Counted from the stretch's first letter, positions 32,301 to 45,962 are shown. The stretch: DNA of 64,000 nucleotides from Hyaloperonospora brassicae (GCA_947650285.1 CANTFL010000233.1:124001-188000), one strand, 5' to 3'. Notes: a model not told the origin generated them from the letters alone. Translations and numbers: made by a program.

Positions 32301-33260
32301 ATGACTGCGGTGTAAATCTTTCTTCACCCGCTGAAATCTGTTCAGCGCTTCGAGAGCGCGTCATGTACTCCTCATTTATCTCAGGGGTCACCTCATTAGT
32401 GACCAGGCATTACTGTTCCACCGTGTCTCGATTTAGTTCACGTAAGAAAGGCTTCCAGGCGAGCCCTGGAAGCCTCGTGATCGAAGACGCGTCGCGAGGT
32501 GGACTCGCGACTTCAATGTATTGGCGCCTTCGTGGACTCCCGTGCACGTACACGACAGCGTGGACACATTCCAACGCTGTATTCTCAATGCTTGCGTCCC
32601 CATAGTGCTTCGAGTCCATGCTCGAAGCGGGTGATCTGCAGCTAGGTGACAACACATAACCCCCCCCTTTCTCTAGGCACTAAATGTCCTCATCAATAAT
32701 GCCTAAATTGCGTGACGGGAGTAGCCCATACTCGTCCGTCGAGAATTGATGTGGAAGTCCTTGCTCTACCGCCATGACCGTGTGGGATCCCCTGCACGAC
32801 CACAAATTGCCCATGTGGGAGCCTCGGTTCAACCACAGTGGGTGATGCTGGAAACCCCTGGTCGGCCATCATGTTCTGACGTAGGTACTCCTGTCCGTTC
32901 ACGTCACAATCGGTGGAGAACTCGTGCTCGTCCACATCTTGACTTAGTGAGACCCTCTGCTCAACCACAATAGGTGTAGGTGGGAACCCCGGTTTATCAA
33001 CTGCTCTCTCGTGCGGGAACTCCTGTTCGACCGCGTCTTCCACGTGCGGGAGCCACTGCTCGTCCTCGTTATACTCCTCGCTGCGAAGCGAGGAGACATT
33101 GTCACCTGCGTTCATGAAAACGGCACAAGCTGTACAGACTGAGCTATCGCTCGATCTGTGCACCGCCTGCGTCGTGGAATCAGGATTTACAACTTTGATG
33201 TTTGGCAAATCATTTTAGGAAACCAAGGGATGAGTATACACTTCACTGACGTCGAATATA
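28989..33260 (-). pseudogene. Broken pol of element B
   Basis: From high to low coordinate: a spacer ORF 33208-32693 with repeated VVEQ/VVEP-type segments; reverse transcriptase pieces 32391-31695 (VRESISPHSIPTLCVKKATGGWRIVH, then AIDLTDVFYPILM and LKNAPATFNRMVSQ) that end in a frameshift before the YxDD motif; the RT connection 31627-31322 (LGLANYLHKYTKNYAG); RNase H 31157-30810 (FVVHYKPVKNKILADALSRR); integrase pieces 30640-29921 (HEYHDAPVSGHLG, CKICQRVK, AHPETDGKTEQVNR); and a C-terminal segment 29495-28989 (KLAPRFIDPLTVLKV, HPTFYVGRL). Numerous frameshifts and stops make it non-functional. I see no clear chromodomain. Confidence 0.85.
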
Positions 33261-33312
33261 CTTCAACGTCTCACTGATCTGGCTAACCAGTCGATCTGGG
33301 GATTACAGCGTG

Positions 33313-34328
33313 TTAACAAGGTATGCCCAAGATTGAATCGAATGCATAATTCATCTCTATCACCAAGCAATTGTCGTTGCTTCGAAAGCCGTCGAACGTA
33401 TGCGGTAGCCACACTTCGCGCCACGATACGCGGCGTGGTTTTCCGCCAGCGAGCTTGCCGACAACTTGGCCAAATCCCTCGCGGACATGGATGCTGGATG
33501 GCAGCATCGACACACAAGATTTACGGAATAAATCGTTTGTCGCTAGTGACTCCAGGAGCGCTTGTAAAGGTCGTCGGATACCGGCGACATGTAAATTGAC
33601 AATGATAAGGCGATAATCACCACTCGTTGTGGTGGCATTTAACCGCACAAGCAGCACAGGTGGGCTGGCACCGGTGGACACGGAACTCCCTCCAAACCAG
33701 TAAGGCGCTCGCACCTACTGATCTTGGCCGTTTTTTTGGGCGTGCGGCCGGAGCACCTCCCTCCTGATGGGTATCCAGCGCATGCGCCGACATCGGCGCT
33801 GGCGCGCGGCATTCTGCCGAGCGGTGTCCCGGATTTCTACATCGAAAGCAAATCATCTGACGTCCGCTACGGACGTCGCCCTTGTAATGCATAGCACGTC
33901 GTCGGTCAGCTGACGACTCGATCACATCAATCTCCATAGGTTCCGGTCTAGAGATCTGATAGCGGTAACAACTGAATGCTTGGTGTAGGCCTTGGTGGCA
34001 TTAAAGTCTTCACAAAAGGCAATAGAAAATCTTCATTTAATGGGGCAGGCTCCGCGCGTTCCAGCGATAGACGAGTCTGCCCCTCACGCATACCGTCAAC
34101 AAAGACGTTCGCTTGTGCGTGCATGCCCATGGGTTGCGTGACAATAACCGACGCCAGATGCCGAGTCATCTGCACGTCGTCACTGATTTCCATCTTACCG
34201 TGTCTCAGCGACAAGAACCTTGAGCGCGCCAGCTTCTCTTCTTGCGGCGGCTCGAAAGCAATCTGAAGGTCACTCTGGATGGCCTCCAGAGTGGGGAATT
34301 GCGTACTCGTCCACAACGAGCTAATCAA
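33313..34328 (-). pseudogene. Broken gag and protease region of element B
   Basis: 34328-33948 keeps a gag-like segment ([38 protein letters not shown]). 33937-33617 has one zinc knuckle C-X2-C-X4-H-X4-C (CFRCRNPGHRSAEC). 33714-33313 resembles a retropepsin region, but the expected DSGA catalytic motif reads ESLA, so the protease is dead. The frames do not connect. Confidence 0.8.
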
Positions 34329-34761
34329 GCGCCACTCCTTGACTTTCCAGAGAGACGGGAAAAAAGAAAATTCACTTTCGCCTGAAGAGCCTCAAGAAGT
34401 CTCGAGGCGATAGCGATGTCAATCTTTCGGAACCGACGCGACAGCGACAGGCGCTATTTGCCTTCACCGAAGTAGACGGAATTCTCCATTTTCACAGCAT
34501 CTTTTCGTGAAGCTCGCGAGGGAGATAAACCTCGCCGGTCGGATTAGGCAAGCTCGCGAGCCATGACATCGTGCATGGCGTGACGCTGGCCGTTAGGAGT
34601 CGCTGATTGCATCAGCGACGAAACGAATGACGCAACACCGCGGGGCGATGAAACGCATCCCACTCAACACCAGTAGGATGGAGAAAAGTTGCATGCTACA
34701 GACTCATGTCTGGGGCGTCAAAGTACGACAAATCGCTCATATCAAACTCGGTAATCGGAAG

Positions 34762-34779
34762 GAGTACGAAGTGTCACCA
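34762..34779 (-). other. Primer binding site of element B
   Basis: The minus strand reads TGGTGACACTTCGTACTC two bases after the 5' LTR fragment. The leading TGG pairs with tRNA CCA. The fit to a standard T-arm is weaker than in element I. It supports the minus orientation and the LTR edge at 34782. Confidence 0.6.
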
Positions 34780-34819
34780 GGTGTAACTGGACTAGAATAA
34801 CCCGTACTTAGCTTACATT

Positions 34820-36047
34820 GTTGTGTTTGCGTGGTGGTCACAAATTCCATGTGATCCGGACTCTCCACTGGCGCCCGGACGACCGACTTACGGAGGGTTA
34901 TCCCGATTCTTTTCTCTGTGTCTTCTGGCTCACCTTTTGTACCCGTAGGTGGGGCGGGTTGCACTCTTCTTGGTGGACTTAGGCTGAAGATAAACTTGAC
35001 CGTTTTGGGGATAGGGGTTGATCAAGTGCGAATTCTTCACCCGGTCAAACGTGGGGTAGAAAGAGTGGAAATTCTTTACTTGATCAAAAATACAATCAAG
35101 CTCTCTCCCATAGTCGCCTGTATCCAAAGGTGATTCTTGATCCGCGAGCCTTCTGACCACTTGAGCCGTCTCGCGATCTTGAATCTGAACCGTTAGGTTT
35201 CCTGCGTCCGATCGCAGTGGGGGTGTGAGAATTGTTGTTCCGCCTGGCCAAACAATCCAAAGGAGAAGTACATATAGATACAGGCCGCTCTCTATTCAAC
35301 GGGAGGCCAAATTTTTTGCCCAGAAGAAGTCGACGCGTGTCTTTTGTTGCAAATTCAATTCTGCTTAATGTCACCCGACCAAATCCAAAACCTATGATTT
35401 TACCTAATTGTTCGTTAGATCTCTTTTGCGTATCGCCTGAATATGTAATTCACTTCTTGCCTCGTGTGGTCCACAGCCGATGCTCTGTAGCGGATCGCTA
35501 GGTAGTGGATCACGGTGCAGTGGATCGCGGTATGCGATCCACTATAAATTATGTGTCCACGCAATTATGTGCCAACACAATCGAGCATTACACACCCAGG
35601 GTGGATGTGATTAAACCTTTGAGTCTCTGATCGGGCATCCCCTGTCGTATCGCCGTCACTACTGATGCCTCGCATGTTTGATGATCTTCGCGATCCACTC
35701 CTCCAGCTTGTTTCCATATTCACCTATATTTCATTGTCGTTAGCGAACCATTACTCCGGTTGGTGTTCACCCCTTGAGTGATCCGGTTCTTGTACATGGG
35801 TGATCCAAACCTTCGATCACGGATCGCGATCGGTCAGTCGTCTATCCTCGATTATACTCCTTCTTGACCGTTTGGTAGATCAATCTGCACAATTCCCACA
35901 GTCATTTCCTGTCACTCAGTTGTTTAATACATCATTCGTGCCAACAGGCCCATCTCTGAGCGTGCTCTACCGATCAAGCTGATATCGCACTTAACGCGGT
36001 AGCCGCGATCCACACTTTCCATCATTATTTTTCTGCGCTTCTCCACA
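34820..36047 (-). repeat. 3' LTR of element C
   Basis: Aligns to the element I LTR through CTCTCCACTGGCGCCCGGAC (34862 on), the TTTTGTACCCGTAGGTGGGG region and the ATCCGCGAGCCTTCTGACCA region, and ends CTCCACA at 36047. The dyad array is reduced to a few GGATCG/CGATCC pieces near 35490-35550. The left edge is approximate. Confidence 0.85.
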
Positions 36048-36107
36048 ATAGCCCCTTGCACCGGCGGTCGACATACAGTGTCGATCGACTGTGCACCCAC
36101 AACGCCC

Positions 36108-38450
36108 ATGGATCATGCTTCGTCCGCGCCTTCCAGCTCGGGGGCTGATAACCCGATCCCACCTTCCCCTCCACCGCCGGTATCGACTGGTGGAGGGCAT
36201 GTCGTGTTGTCTTCATCTCAGGTGGGCGCTGCATCCTTGTTGGAATGCGATACTTTGACTGCGTGGAACACGGCGCTCTACAATCAACTGGATCTTCGAG
36301 CCGCCGTCGTTGTAGACTGCTTCTCGTTGGAAGAGATGTGTCGAGATAAAAAACGTTAGATCGACCGACTGCAAACGGAATTGCGATCGTTAGTCGAGAT
36401 CACCCCGCGCTTGGCAACATATGTCCGAGAGCGTTATCTCCGCATCTAGACGGATCACCACGACTTGATCGAGCGTCGCACGGGCTCCAGACGGAGCTGG
36501 CACGGCGCTTGGGTCGAGATCACGTGGTCCCAGAACTCAAAGCGGCTCTCTTGGAAGCCGAATGGAAGTTCAAATAAGCGGATGATCGGCGCATTCGTAT
36601 ATCGTTCATCGCTCGACACAAAGTTGAAGAGTTGACTTTGCGCCTCGCTGCTGCGGAACAGAAATCAGGTGGCGATCCCCAAGCCACAACAGACAAGGCA
36701 TCCAAGTACAAGCAACTCTTCAACAAAGTTGACAAGAAACTTAACACGGCCGGAATAGCGTTGGAAGACATTGTCGAAGACATATCGAGACCGTCTCCAC
36801 GCACAAGAGCGCGTAGAGGTGGAGCTGCAGCAACTGTGATTCAACCTCGCGGATCGGGACGCCAATGTGGATCATCTACGCAGTCAAGTATCGGGCTGGG
36901 CACAGAAGTGTCTCTCGGCCGTTCGCGATCGCGACGTGATTTGAAATCACCTGGCTTAATTGGCTTCTGGATTTCTCCGCCTGCCTTTAAATGTCCCGTA
37001 TACGGCTTCCGCTACCACACCAACTAGCAAGATATCCAGGTCCACGGATTCCAATCCCCCGATCAAGAGTCCCAGCGCCGCGGAGGTGACGCGATCCGGA
37101 ACGGAATTGGTGGACACCCCTTCGGCCAAGTCGGCCAGTTAGCCTTTGCGATCCACTGGACCAGTGTCATCTGCCGAATCTCTTGAATATGATGAAACAC
37201 CCCGCGTCTCTAAGCGATCTTCCATAAAAACTCGCTCGGACGAGTTCAGAGCTACGTCTGGATCGGCACGGACTCTATCAACTCAAAGCACCGCGATTAA
37301 AAAACGATCTACTTCCCAAACCGGATGTAAGCTGGCTCAGAAGCTTCCGACCAGCGATCCACCGCTCTCCGATACAGAGCCGTTAGACTCTTCTGAAGAA
37401 GACACTGTGGACGCCTTGTCGGGATTGCGCTCTTTGTTGAGGTGCCGTGGATCATCTATCAATGCTTCGCCTTCTGCCGGATCTATGCCTTCCCCGATTC
37501 CAGTGGATAACTCCAGTCCTAAGTCTAGATCTCCCCCACTTTCTAGTGGATCCGCACCACCTGCGAAGATCCCTGTCTAAAAGGTAGATCTCTTTGGCGA
37601 AGCACCAAGCTACTCCGACGGATCGGTCAGCATGACTAGCGATGTGCGGGAAGCCGAGAACGTTTTGCTTCTGCCCAATGAATAAGACCGTTTGGCTCCG
37701 ACCCTGGTACCCCGCGCTGAATGGGATCCTGGATACCGCGATCGGGTACCCTGGCTCCACCAACACGTACACCCGTGGTCGGCTTGTCGTGTCAGCTTGA
37801 CCTGCGTGGCAGAGCTGGAAGTGGATACCTTATCTGAGAATCTCATGTGGCCGAAAGGGTATATCTTTCCATCACCCACTGTTCCCCGATTCAACGCCGC
37901 TCCGCCTGAATCAGAGTAGATTCCACGGCTGTTCACCTCGGCCTAAGTGTTGGCACTATACCAGCAATAGCCTTAGACTCATTATCCGAGCCTTGTCACT
38001 CCGGTCTCTTTTCACGCAACTGTCTAGTTAGCAGAGTTGATGTCCGTGTATCGCGACTTCGAGACTCGGCATCGACAGGTTCTATGGGAAGCTACTCACG
38101 CCGTATATTTGCCGATAGAGCAGCGCTATCGCAATCCGATGCTGGCGCCGATTTACCAGAAGTGCAAACAGCGGCTATCGCGACCCGGGCCCCGATGGAA
38201 GACCATGTTGCGTTTCATCCTTAAGGGGATGATCGACGGACACTGCGACCTGGACTTGTTTCTCATCCCTTCCTCATGCATCTTCCGTCGCCGGCCGAGA
38301 TTCGTCCTTAGTATCCGAGACTCGGCGATCCGCAGAATAACGTTCCCAACCTGACCTCCGCGTTGGCGCGCTTGGATTCTGCTGAACCCTGGCGCAACCA
38401 GTTTCGATCCCGCATTGAGTATCACCTAGGGTCGTCGATCGCCCGTCTGG
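36108..38450 (+). pseudogene. Antisense ORF relic of element C, homologous to 3960-6623
   Basis: The ATG at 36108 lies 60 nt from the LTR edge. The first 83 codons align with the element I protein (ALYNQLDLRAAVVVD against SLYLRLDLQQAVVDR). After stops come coiled-coil remnants (36480-36860), a Ser/Pro-rich part (36960-37580) and the C-terminal domain (37690-38450) with strong matches: PGYRDRVP, PWSA.RVS, GYIFP, and GPRWKTMLRFILKGMIDGHC. In the last block most codon differences from element I are synonymous. The gene is now dead. The Inr/FPR upstream of the element I ATG is not seen here. Confidence 0.85.
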
Positions 38451-38689
38451 TCATAACTTTATTCCAAAGTAGTCCATGGCGATCCAGGCAGTCTCTCCAT
38501 TTAATCGTCCAATACATATCTTCATCGTTATTGTCTTCGTCAATCGTCACATCGATTCATCTCATTTGCTTTTCTACATATACGCTCACTGCGATCGGTC
38601 TTTAATACCCTGGATCTCCACGCATCACCTCTTTCCCAGAACTCCCTCTGCAACCTCCTTGCAGGCCAATTCTGAGTCGACACCTCGAC

Positions 38690-41600
38690 TATTTATCCAC
38701 AGCTGTTTCGTGTGGTTGCATCAATCCAAACGATTCTTGCTGACCCGATCGCGATCGAACTCTTGCATCAAGGCTACATATTTCAAGTCGGCCTCATCTA
38801 CCCATGTCGGATCGCCCGTTTCCTTCCATTGCAACCGGTACTGGCGTTGAACTCTTCCAAAACGGGTCTGTCTGCCAGATCACACATCCATTATCTTCTC
38901 AACTTCGAATTCATCTTCATATAATGTGCTCTCCCAGATTTCTTCCGGCAGCACGGCTTTCTCAAAATCTAGGCGATCCGCCTCCTCAGCATTCAGCTGG
39001 TTTTTCGGCCGATACCGGAAGTTCTTTACTTATTTAAGCTTGGGTATGTGTACCAGTGGGAACTATTGATACGGAGTACCCGAAACTTCCATCCGCACCG
39101 CTCGTCTTCCGCAAAGTTCCATTACCTGGAATGGTCCGTGCCACATGTGTGCCAGCTTTTGAGCATATTCTTCTTTCACCCGATCCAAGTAGAGACATAC
39201 TTGCGACATAACTTCGATCTCATATGATCCTTCCTCAGTATTGTGTCGATCAGCCTGATCCTCCATCGCCATCTGTAGCCAATCGTTAACGACTTCTCTC
39301 GCTCGTCGATACTGACGCTGTTTACAACATCGCCATCTTCGGGTTTCTCGATCCCGTCGTTTGGTGCTACTAAAGGACAAAGTCGATATCAACGTCGATC
39401 GTGGGTACGAACCGTGGATCAGGTAGAATGGAGTATCTCCTCTCACACGATCCTGTGCCGTATTGATGGCGAGCGTCAACCTCTCGGCGTATTCGTCCTA
39501 ATCTTTCAGATTCGTATCCGCGATGTACATCATCAAAGATCGCGTCAGTATTTGCACCATTCGTTCCGCTGTTTCATTCGCTCGAGATCGGTACGCCATA
39601 GGATACGTTGTCTCTGCCCCGCGATCCGATTGAACGTTTGGAAGAAACCGGACATGAATACTGGCTCTCAATCATGGCGGATCGCTTCACTAGCTCCAGA
39701 TCTTTAAAAACACACTCTCCTCGTAACTCTCAGCAATCGTTTGTGCCGTTCCGAAGGAACTCGCCTTGGCGATCACGTACTTTAAGAACAGATCCACCCA
39801 CAACAACAATTCGGTGTTTCCTTTGAAAGATCGCGGCAGTGACGGGATGTGATCCATCGCGATTATTTGAAACGGGTAAGTGGCTTGGAAATTCCCCGGA
39901 TATTCGCCGCTAAGAACAGGTTTTCCTTTTCCTGTCTTGCAATCAACACATTGTCCCACGTAACGTCGGACGCTCCGATCGAGTACTCTCCTGTGAAAGT
40001 TAGACCGGATCCGTTCGTACGTTCGGCCAATCCTTTGGTGGCCGCCCTCCAGACTTGTGTGGTAGTTATGTAGGAAATCTTGCCGCGGTAGTTCTGGTAT
40101 CACCAAACGAACCATCTCTACCCGATTATCTAGATCTTTCGTCGATCAAGGGAATAAAAACAATAATCCGCTCTCGTCTACTTCATATTAGAACGCGATC
40201 CGAGCACATAGCGTCGCTTCTTCGACACTCAACTTTGTTAAGTTTCCGATCAGGATTCCTTCAGGTTGACGATACAAATAATATCTTCCTGTGCTTGCCC
40301 GATTCTCTCGATTCTGACTTGCCAAACAATTTCCTCTGGTAGTACTTTCGGCGATCGCCGTCTCCTTACGGCTGACCTAATGACGTCAGCTTTATTTACG
40401 ACCTGATCGACACTTTTGGTTGTCAACAACTCGTCCAACCGGTTCAACGAACATACATCTTGACGATCTTGATCGGATAAAGCGATCTAGCCTTGCTCTT
40501 GTTGCAACGCCTTGCTTGCCAATCGATCCGCACTCTAATTATAGTCCCTCTTCATATGTTTTGAATTTGTGATCGGGCCACGATCGGAGCTTCTCCATAG
40601 CCTTATGACGTAACAACTGCAATCCGGGCGCTTTTCAATAAAATTTTCTGCGCATCTGCCTGATCACTAAGATTAAATCGCCACAAATGATGATGCGCCC
40701 CCGCGTCTGATTAATCAGGAGATCGATATATACTAGCAATCCACGGTGCTCAGCCTCGTTCACTGTCAAGTCCGTCGCATATTCGTCTGCAGCAGTCAAT
40801 ATCTTCCACTCTGAGAGCTTCCATACTATTGCGCTATATGCCCCGCCTTTTCGTTTGGTCCAGGCCGATCCATCGAAACTGACAACCCAAAGACTTTCAC
40901 CCTCCTCCACCGTTGGTCGTAGCATACTTATAGTCTGTTTCGGCTGTTTCTGAGGGGATCGCGATCAACATTCGTCAACCTCTTTACGCGGGATTATGCT
41001 GGCGCGAGTGTACCCAGGCTTTTAATATTCTCCGTTTTCACACTTCTTGGTCTCTTGAGTCTTACTCAATAACAACGCCTCCCAACTCCCTAGCCCTTTA
41101 TTAAGGACGGAAGATGGTTCCAGATAGGCCAACGTTGAATGACGCGTGAACACCTTGATTTCTCGTAAAATCAACATACTGTAGCCAATATCCAGGATAT
41201 GCAGCTGAGCTAAAACTTCTTCCTCCACCAGTTCAAAGTAAATCTCGTTAGGTCTTGGCCTTCGGCTGGTGAATGCGACGGGTCAGAATATTCCATCGTG
41301 TTCTTATAGCAAAGCTGCAGACTCTTCCCATTTGCTAGTATAGACCACGATCACTGGAGGACGATACGGATAGATATGTTTAAGAATCGGAGTTTTAGCG
41401 ATTTATTCTTTAGCATAATGAACAAATTCATCGCTTCTTCCCATCTACTTCGGTCTGCTGAGGTGAGGCCGCTCCCTGTAACATAGGAAAATCTGGACCG
41501 CACCCTCTTTTACACGGATACGATTTGGATTGCTAACCCCTTGACCTATTCGTTCGTCAGCTATTGAACCACCCCTCTTACACTGATACGACCTAAATCT

Positions 41601-42275
41601 CTATTCTCTTGACCCTTCCGATCCTCAACCTGTTCATCATTCCGCGTAAGTAATTCCGTCTTATCCATGAGTCGAATCTTGTGGAAATTGATTTCGCGTA
41701 ATTCATACAGCACTGATGCATTTACCGCGAATTCCGATTTGAATCGGCTATAGTATTTCATAATTCCTACAAACGACTGCATTGACCGCAGTGTTTGAGG
41801 ATACGGAATGTTAACCAGCGATTCGATAACTTTGGAGTGGGCTTCTAATCCAGCGAGTGAAACTTGATGATCGAGTGAATCCACCGTGCAACGTCCCAAA
41901 AAACGTTTGGTCAGACTGATCGACAAAATTCACTTGTCGCATACACGTAGCATCCCTCTATTTTTTCGTACAAAGAGGTCAAGATGTAGCTGGAATCAGT
42001 ATGCCATCGATGTACGATCGTCGACCTATCCCAAAAGGTGTCTGACTGGTGTCCGGATCTCCTTCTATGAACACGTCAATCCGCTTGGACGACTTCATAG
42101 AGGAGGCGTCTGGATCAGCACCGATCTTCCAAAAGCCATTCATGGTATTGTCGATCAGTCGTTGGTAACTCTACAGATACTTTTTCAACCCAAACTGCAT
42201 CAGTGGCCGCTCAAACAAGCCTGACGGGTAATAAATGCGGAAATACTTTTCGCCCGCTCCGTCATATCTATATTC
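38690..42275 (-). pseudogene. Broken pol of element C
   Basis: Reading down the minus strand: RT remnants 42275-41561 ([37 protein letters not shown]), Gypsy RNase H remnant 41228-41022, second RNase H 40925-40635 ([31 protein letters not shown]), integrase 40115-39063 ([39 protein letters not shown]), and a chromodomain remnant about 39000-38690. The domain order equals that of element I, so the dual RNase H and chromodomain are features of the lineage. Frameshifts and stops are frequent. Confidence 0.88.
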
Positions 42276-42280
42276 ATATT

Positions 42281-44794
42281 GACGCAGGTTAATGTCACCA
42301 TAGCTCCTATTTTGTGCTGACATATGATGCGTCTGATTTTCTTTGCGATCTATCGAATTTCTTTTCACTTGCGCACTAAAAATAGAGTTTCCCTCAAAGC
42401 CATTTGATCTACTCGATGCATGATACGTGATTTGTAGCTATTGACGCTGCACGTTTAGCTTTCAATGCAGTAGAAGATAATTCATTTGCTGCTCCAGTCG
42501 AGTTGAATTCACTAGAGGACTCGCACATATGAGAAGTTGCTCTTTCGCAGATTTTTGCTGCACATTACATTAAGTTGTATATATCTTTTCCATGTGTTAA
42601 AATGCATACTATGTTGTATAAATACCGATTTAACCAACAAGTGCTTATTTTATGCGGTTAACTTTCAAAAGTTACTGGAATAACTATATTTACTAATGTT
42701 GTATCTGATAATGAGGGGAGTATAATATACGGGCGAAAAACTTACATGATGTCACATTTATTTTGGCGATGCGAAAATTTCTGGACAGATGATAAACTTG
42801 AATGCCAGAACAGAATCTGCTGGTATGTTACATCTGCCAGTTGTTCAATACAGTTTCAGTTCTTGAATCAACAAATAATTTTATAATGATAGACGCGTGT
42901 AATGATTGTAATAGATGTATGTTATCAATTATATGCTGTTTTTGAGAGATAGTTTGTCAAAAGTAAACACATAATAATGATAGCTCAGATATGATGACTG
43001 ATATAGCCAATATGACGTGTACCTTTGTTAATTATTTCCTCGACATGTACGTGCACGTAACGTCTAGAACATAAGCGTGTTTTAGCGGATAATGTTGGAT
43101 TATAACTGTGAAGCCTCAATGATCGTTTATTAAAACTTATTATAGGTTTACGAAAGATGTGTTATGCATCTATTTCGAAACAGCGAAGCTCTCGGAGGGG
43201 TAAGGAATCCAGATGCGCGCACACAAATTTATGTCATCTACGCTGCCCAACATTTGGCACGTGCTGCGATCAAGATACATACAAATTTATTAAGGAAGGG
43301 TCAATAATCCAAAACGAGGATCTAATATTAAATATGAACTGAATCGTCAATGTTCTTGCTTAGCTTTAGAAGCACATATTATTCTCAAAGCTACTATAAG
43401 TGCTGCAATGCCACTTGCTAAGTGTCTAATCACCTTAGTATTCCAAAACGGCTTCGATTAGGACATATGTGAACGTTATATATTTATTTAAACGTCTAAA
43501 CTGAGATTAATAACCATATGAAGGGGACGTCGATTCGCAGAAGTTGCATAACAAGAACTTAATGTTATCAGCAGCTCTTAATACATATTGTAAGCGTAAG
43601 GGTGCGGAAGGATGACTACATTTGGAGTCGGAGATAGGATATTCATAGTGAATACCTGTATTTTAATCGACGCTTCAACTGCTAGATTCTATTTCGTGAT
43701 GTGTTATGTGTGTGTTTCAGTAAGATCGAATAGATTTATAGTTCGGCTAGATAGAATTGAGTGTAATTCACTGTCGATTGGAAAAATTACTGTCAAGGCC
43801 ACGGTGGGAGCCCTCAACCAGAATGACGCGCCCATTAGTACAAAAGCACTCATTATTATTTTTTCAATAATCAAGATGTCCTAAACTCAAGTCACTATTC
43901 GAGAGTTAGTGTGCGTATCTTTGTCCCATGCTTGATGGCCGAGTGCAAACCTCTGGCACCAAAATTGGGAGGTACAAGGACATATACCCGCGCAGAAGTG
44001 GTACAATTACACATCGCCGGAGAGTGTATGATAAAGCTGGATATAGTAAATTGTATGCCTTCCCGAATATACCTTGTAACTTCTCTCTCTACAGAGTCCT
44101 GGTCGGTGCTTTAAAGTAAGGCTTTTCTCATTCGTAGTAATTATCTAGATATCGCTCTTTTTTAAACCAATGAGATCGCCCTCCCATACTGAGATAGTCA
44201 TAATCATCTGCATGCACGCAACGGGCACACACGATATCCAAATGGACTCATCACTATATAAAAAATTAACAAGGTGTATACGCTATGATTGTAGACAAAC
44301 ATTTCAAAGTTTATTGCTCTTTTTATCGAAAAAACTTAAGACCATACGTCAAAATCGATGGACACAACCTCTAGCGGATCTGTACTGTCTCCTTTCCAGA
44401 TGAATGATTAAGATCTAAAAGCTTTTCACTTACGACACATAAGCACAACTTATCAAGTCTGCTAGCTTAGAAACAAAAGTCAAGTAGATCGAAGAACAAC
44501 GCATCTTATAGCTCACTAGACCACAGCGTTGCCGTCAAGTTCAAGGAAATTCTTGATTCAAAGCATCGACAGCACAAAGTGCTCACGATTACACGCCTGG
44601 AACTACTTTTTATAAATCCTAACGGCCTAAGACGCCCTAATAGGGCACGTGTCTCCAACCGATTAAAATGCGAGTTGGTGTTTATTTGATTTTAACACGA
44701 TATTAAAAGCCTGTATTAGTACCTAAATGTAATCTTTTTACGTTAGTAGCAAGTAGAACATACAAAGAAGCTCATAAGTGACTGAAACGTCTCA
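42281..44794. other. AT-rich stretch, no gene recognised
   Basis: Short frames only, the longest about 90 codons, with no family signature. I see no repeat, tRNA or LTR structure. It lies between the truncated end of element C and a solo LTR. Confidence 0.6.
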
Positions 44795-45234
44795 TGTAAC
44801 GGACTACCCCGTTACATAATATTACCATTATAAGAAATGGTAAAAAAGAATATTATGTTGTATATATTTTTTTAAATATCACTGAATACAGTGATAATGC
44901 TGAGATGACCCAAGGGTCTACTCATTGGTTGATGTTGTGGAAATATAATACCCACCGATCGCTGCTAGACGCGCGAAATGGGTGGTGGGTAGACGTCATC
45001 ATACGTTTAGTCATATTAATTTATAATGAAATCAGGACAAATCAGACAAGAGATATTGGACTTAATCATACTAAATAACAGCTTCACATTTGCTACGAAC
45101 AAAGTCTTTATCTCTGTCGTTCACCCATCCTCTGTGTAGTGTATAGAGGTAACAGGGCAACGACCTTCAGTGTTTTCAGTGATAGTTGTCTCCGTACTAG
45201 TAGTCCAGTACGTAGCTGCTGGTGCCCCGTTCCA
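44795..45234 (+). repeat. Solo LTR of the element A family
   Basis: A 440-bp LTR from TGTAACGG to CCCGTTCCA, flanked on both sides by the exact 5-bp duplication TCTCA (44790-44794 and 45235-45239). It is inverted relative to 24900-25339. No internal sequence is present, so it is a solo LTR left by recombination between two LTRs. Confidence 0.92.
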
Positions 45235-45239
45235 TCTCA

Positions 45240-45962
45240 GCCCCCGGTAAACGTAAAAACCACTGCAGTTATTTACATAAGTGGTACACCACAGGTTAAC
45301 GTACTCATATCGTGGAGTTGTAATATCAACGCGTTCCAAAGTCACGCACCCACTACATAAATCGAGGTTAATTAAAAATAATTACGTTTTTGAACGAGCT
45401 AGAGAAGGTTATTCATTAATTCGTTGCGTCGGTCGCAATTCGTCTTTCTTGTTGTTGCACAGTCAAGAATAGCCGTCATTTTTCTATGATCATATCGCTT
45501 GCCTTAGCACATCGACATTACCAACGCGTGAATTCGTCACACACTAAACACGGCAACACTGCACACGACCCATATCCAGCCGCAAATTACCATTACCAAT
45601 TTCGTGTACGTTAATATTGGAGCTTTAATACATTCAATGGACTTATAATAAAGGTCGAGCTTCTGAGCGTGCTTCCCTGTCTTGTTAAGATTCGCTATGT
45701 CTTGAGGGTCATTTACGATCGAAAGAGAGGATTATTATAACTGCAGGGGCCGACCTCGAGATGTGGGATTACGATTTATCCATGAAATTTTGGTTTAGCC
45801 AGGTTTCTTTACTTCAGTTTTGCTATTGTACTGTTGGATAAAGGTGTACACAGATTCATCCCAGGTTTTTTGTATTCGATTATTTCACGCGTCAGCGTTT
45901 GGATTACAGCAAATCACCACCAGTTGATGCTCTGCGTCCGTTCAAACTAGTGACGCACCGCC
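45240..45962. other. No gene recognised
   Basis: Sequence between two solo LTRs. There is no frame over about 65 codons and no recognisable motif. Confidence 0.6.

Larger units (their letters stand above)
27455..34820 (-). mobile_element. Degenerate Gypsy element B
   Basis: A 3' LTR at 27455-27779 with an adjoining purine tract, broken gag and pol on the minus strand, a primer site at 34762-34779 and the first about 39 bp of the 5' LTR (34782-34820). That fragment matches the 3' LTR start (TGTAAC.GGA...AATAACCCGTACT.AGCTT). The 5' LTR is then cut by the LTR of element C. Coding regions carry many stops and frameshifts, so the element is dead. The pol sequence is a different Gypsy family from I and C. 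Confidence 0.85.
34820..42280 (-). mobile_element. Truncated, decayed relative of element I (element C)
   Basis: It has the 3' LTR (about 34820-36047), antisense ORF relic and pol relic in the same order and orientation as element I. Similarity to I ends within the reverse transcriptase region near 42270 (I position about 10290). The rest of RT, the protease, gag and the 5' LTR are missing. Dozens of stops and indels show that it is old. It is valuable as a second copy for comparing which frames were conserved. Confidence 0.88.
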
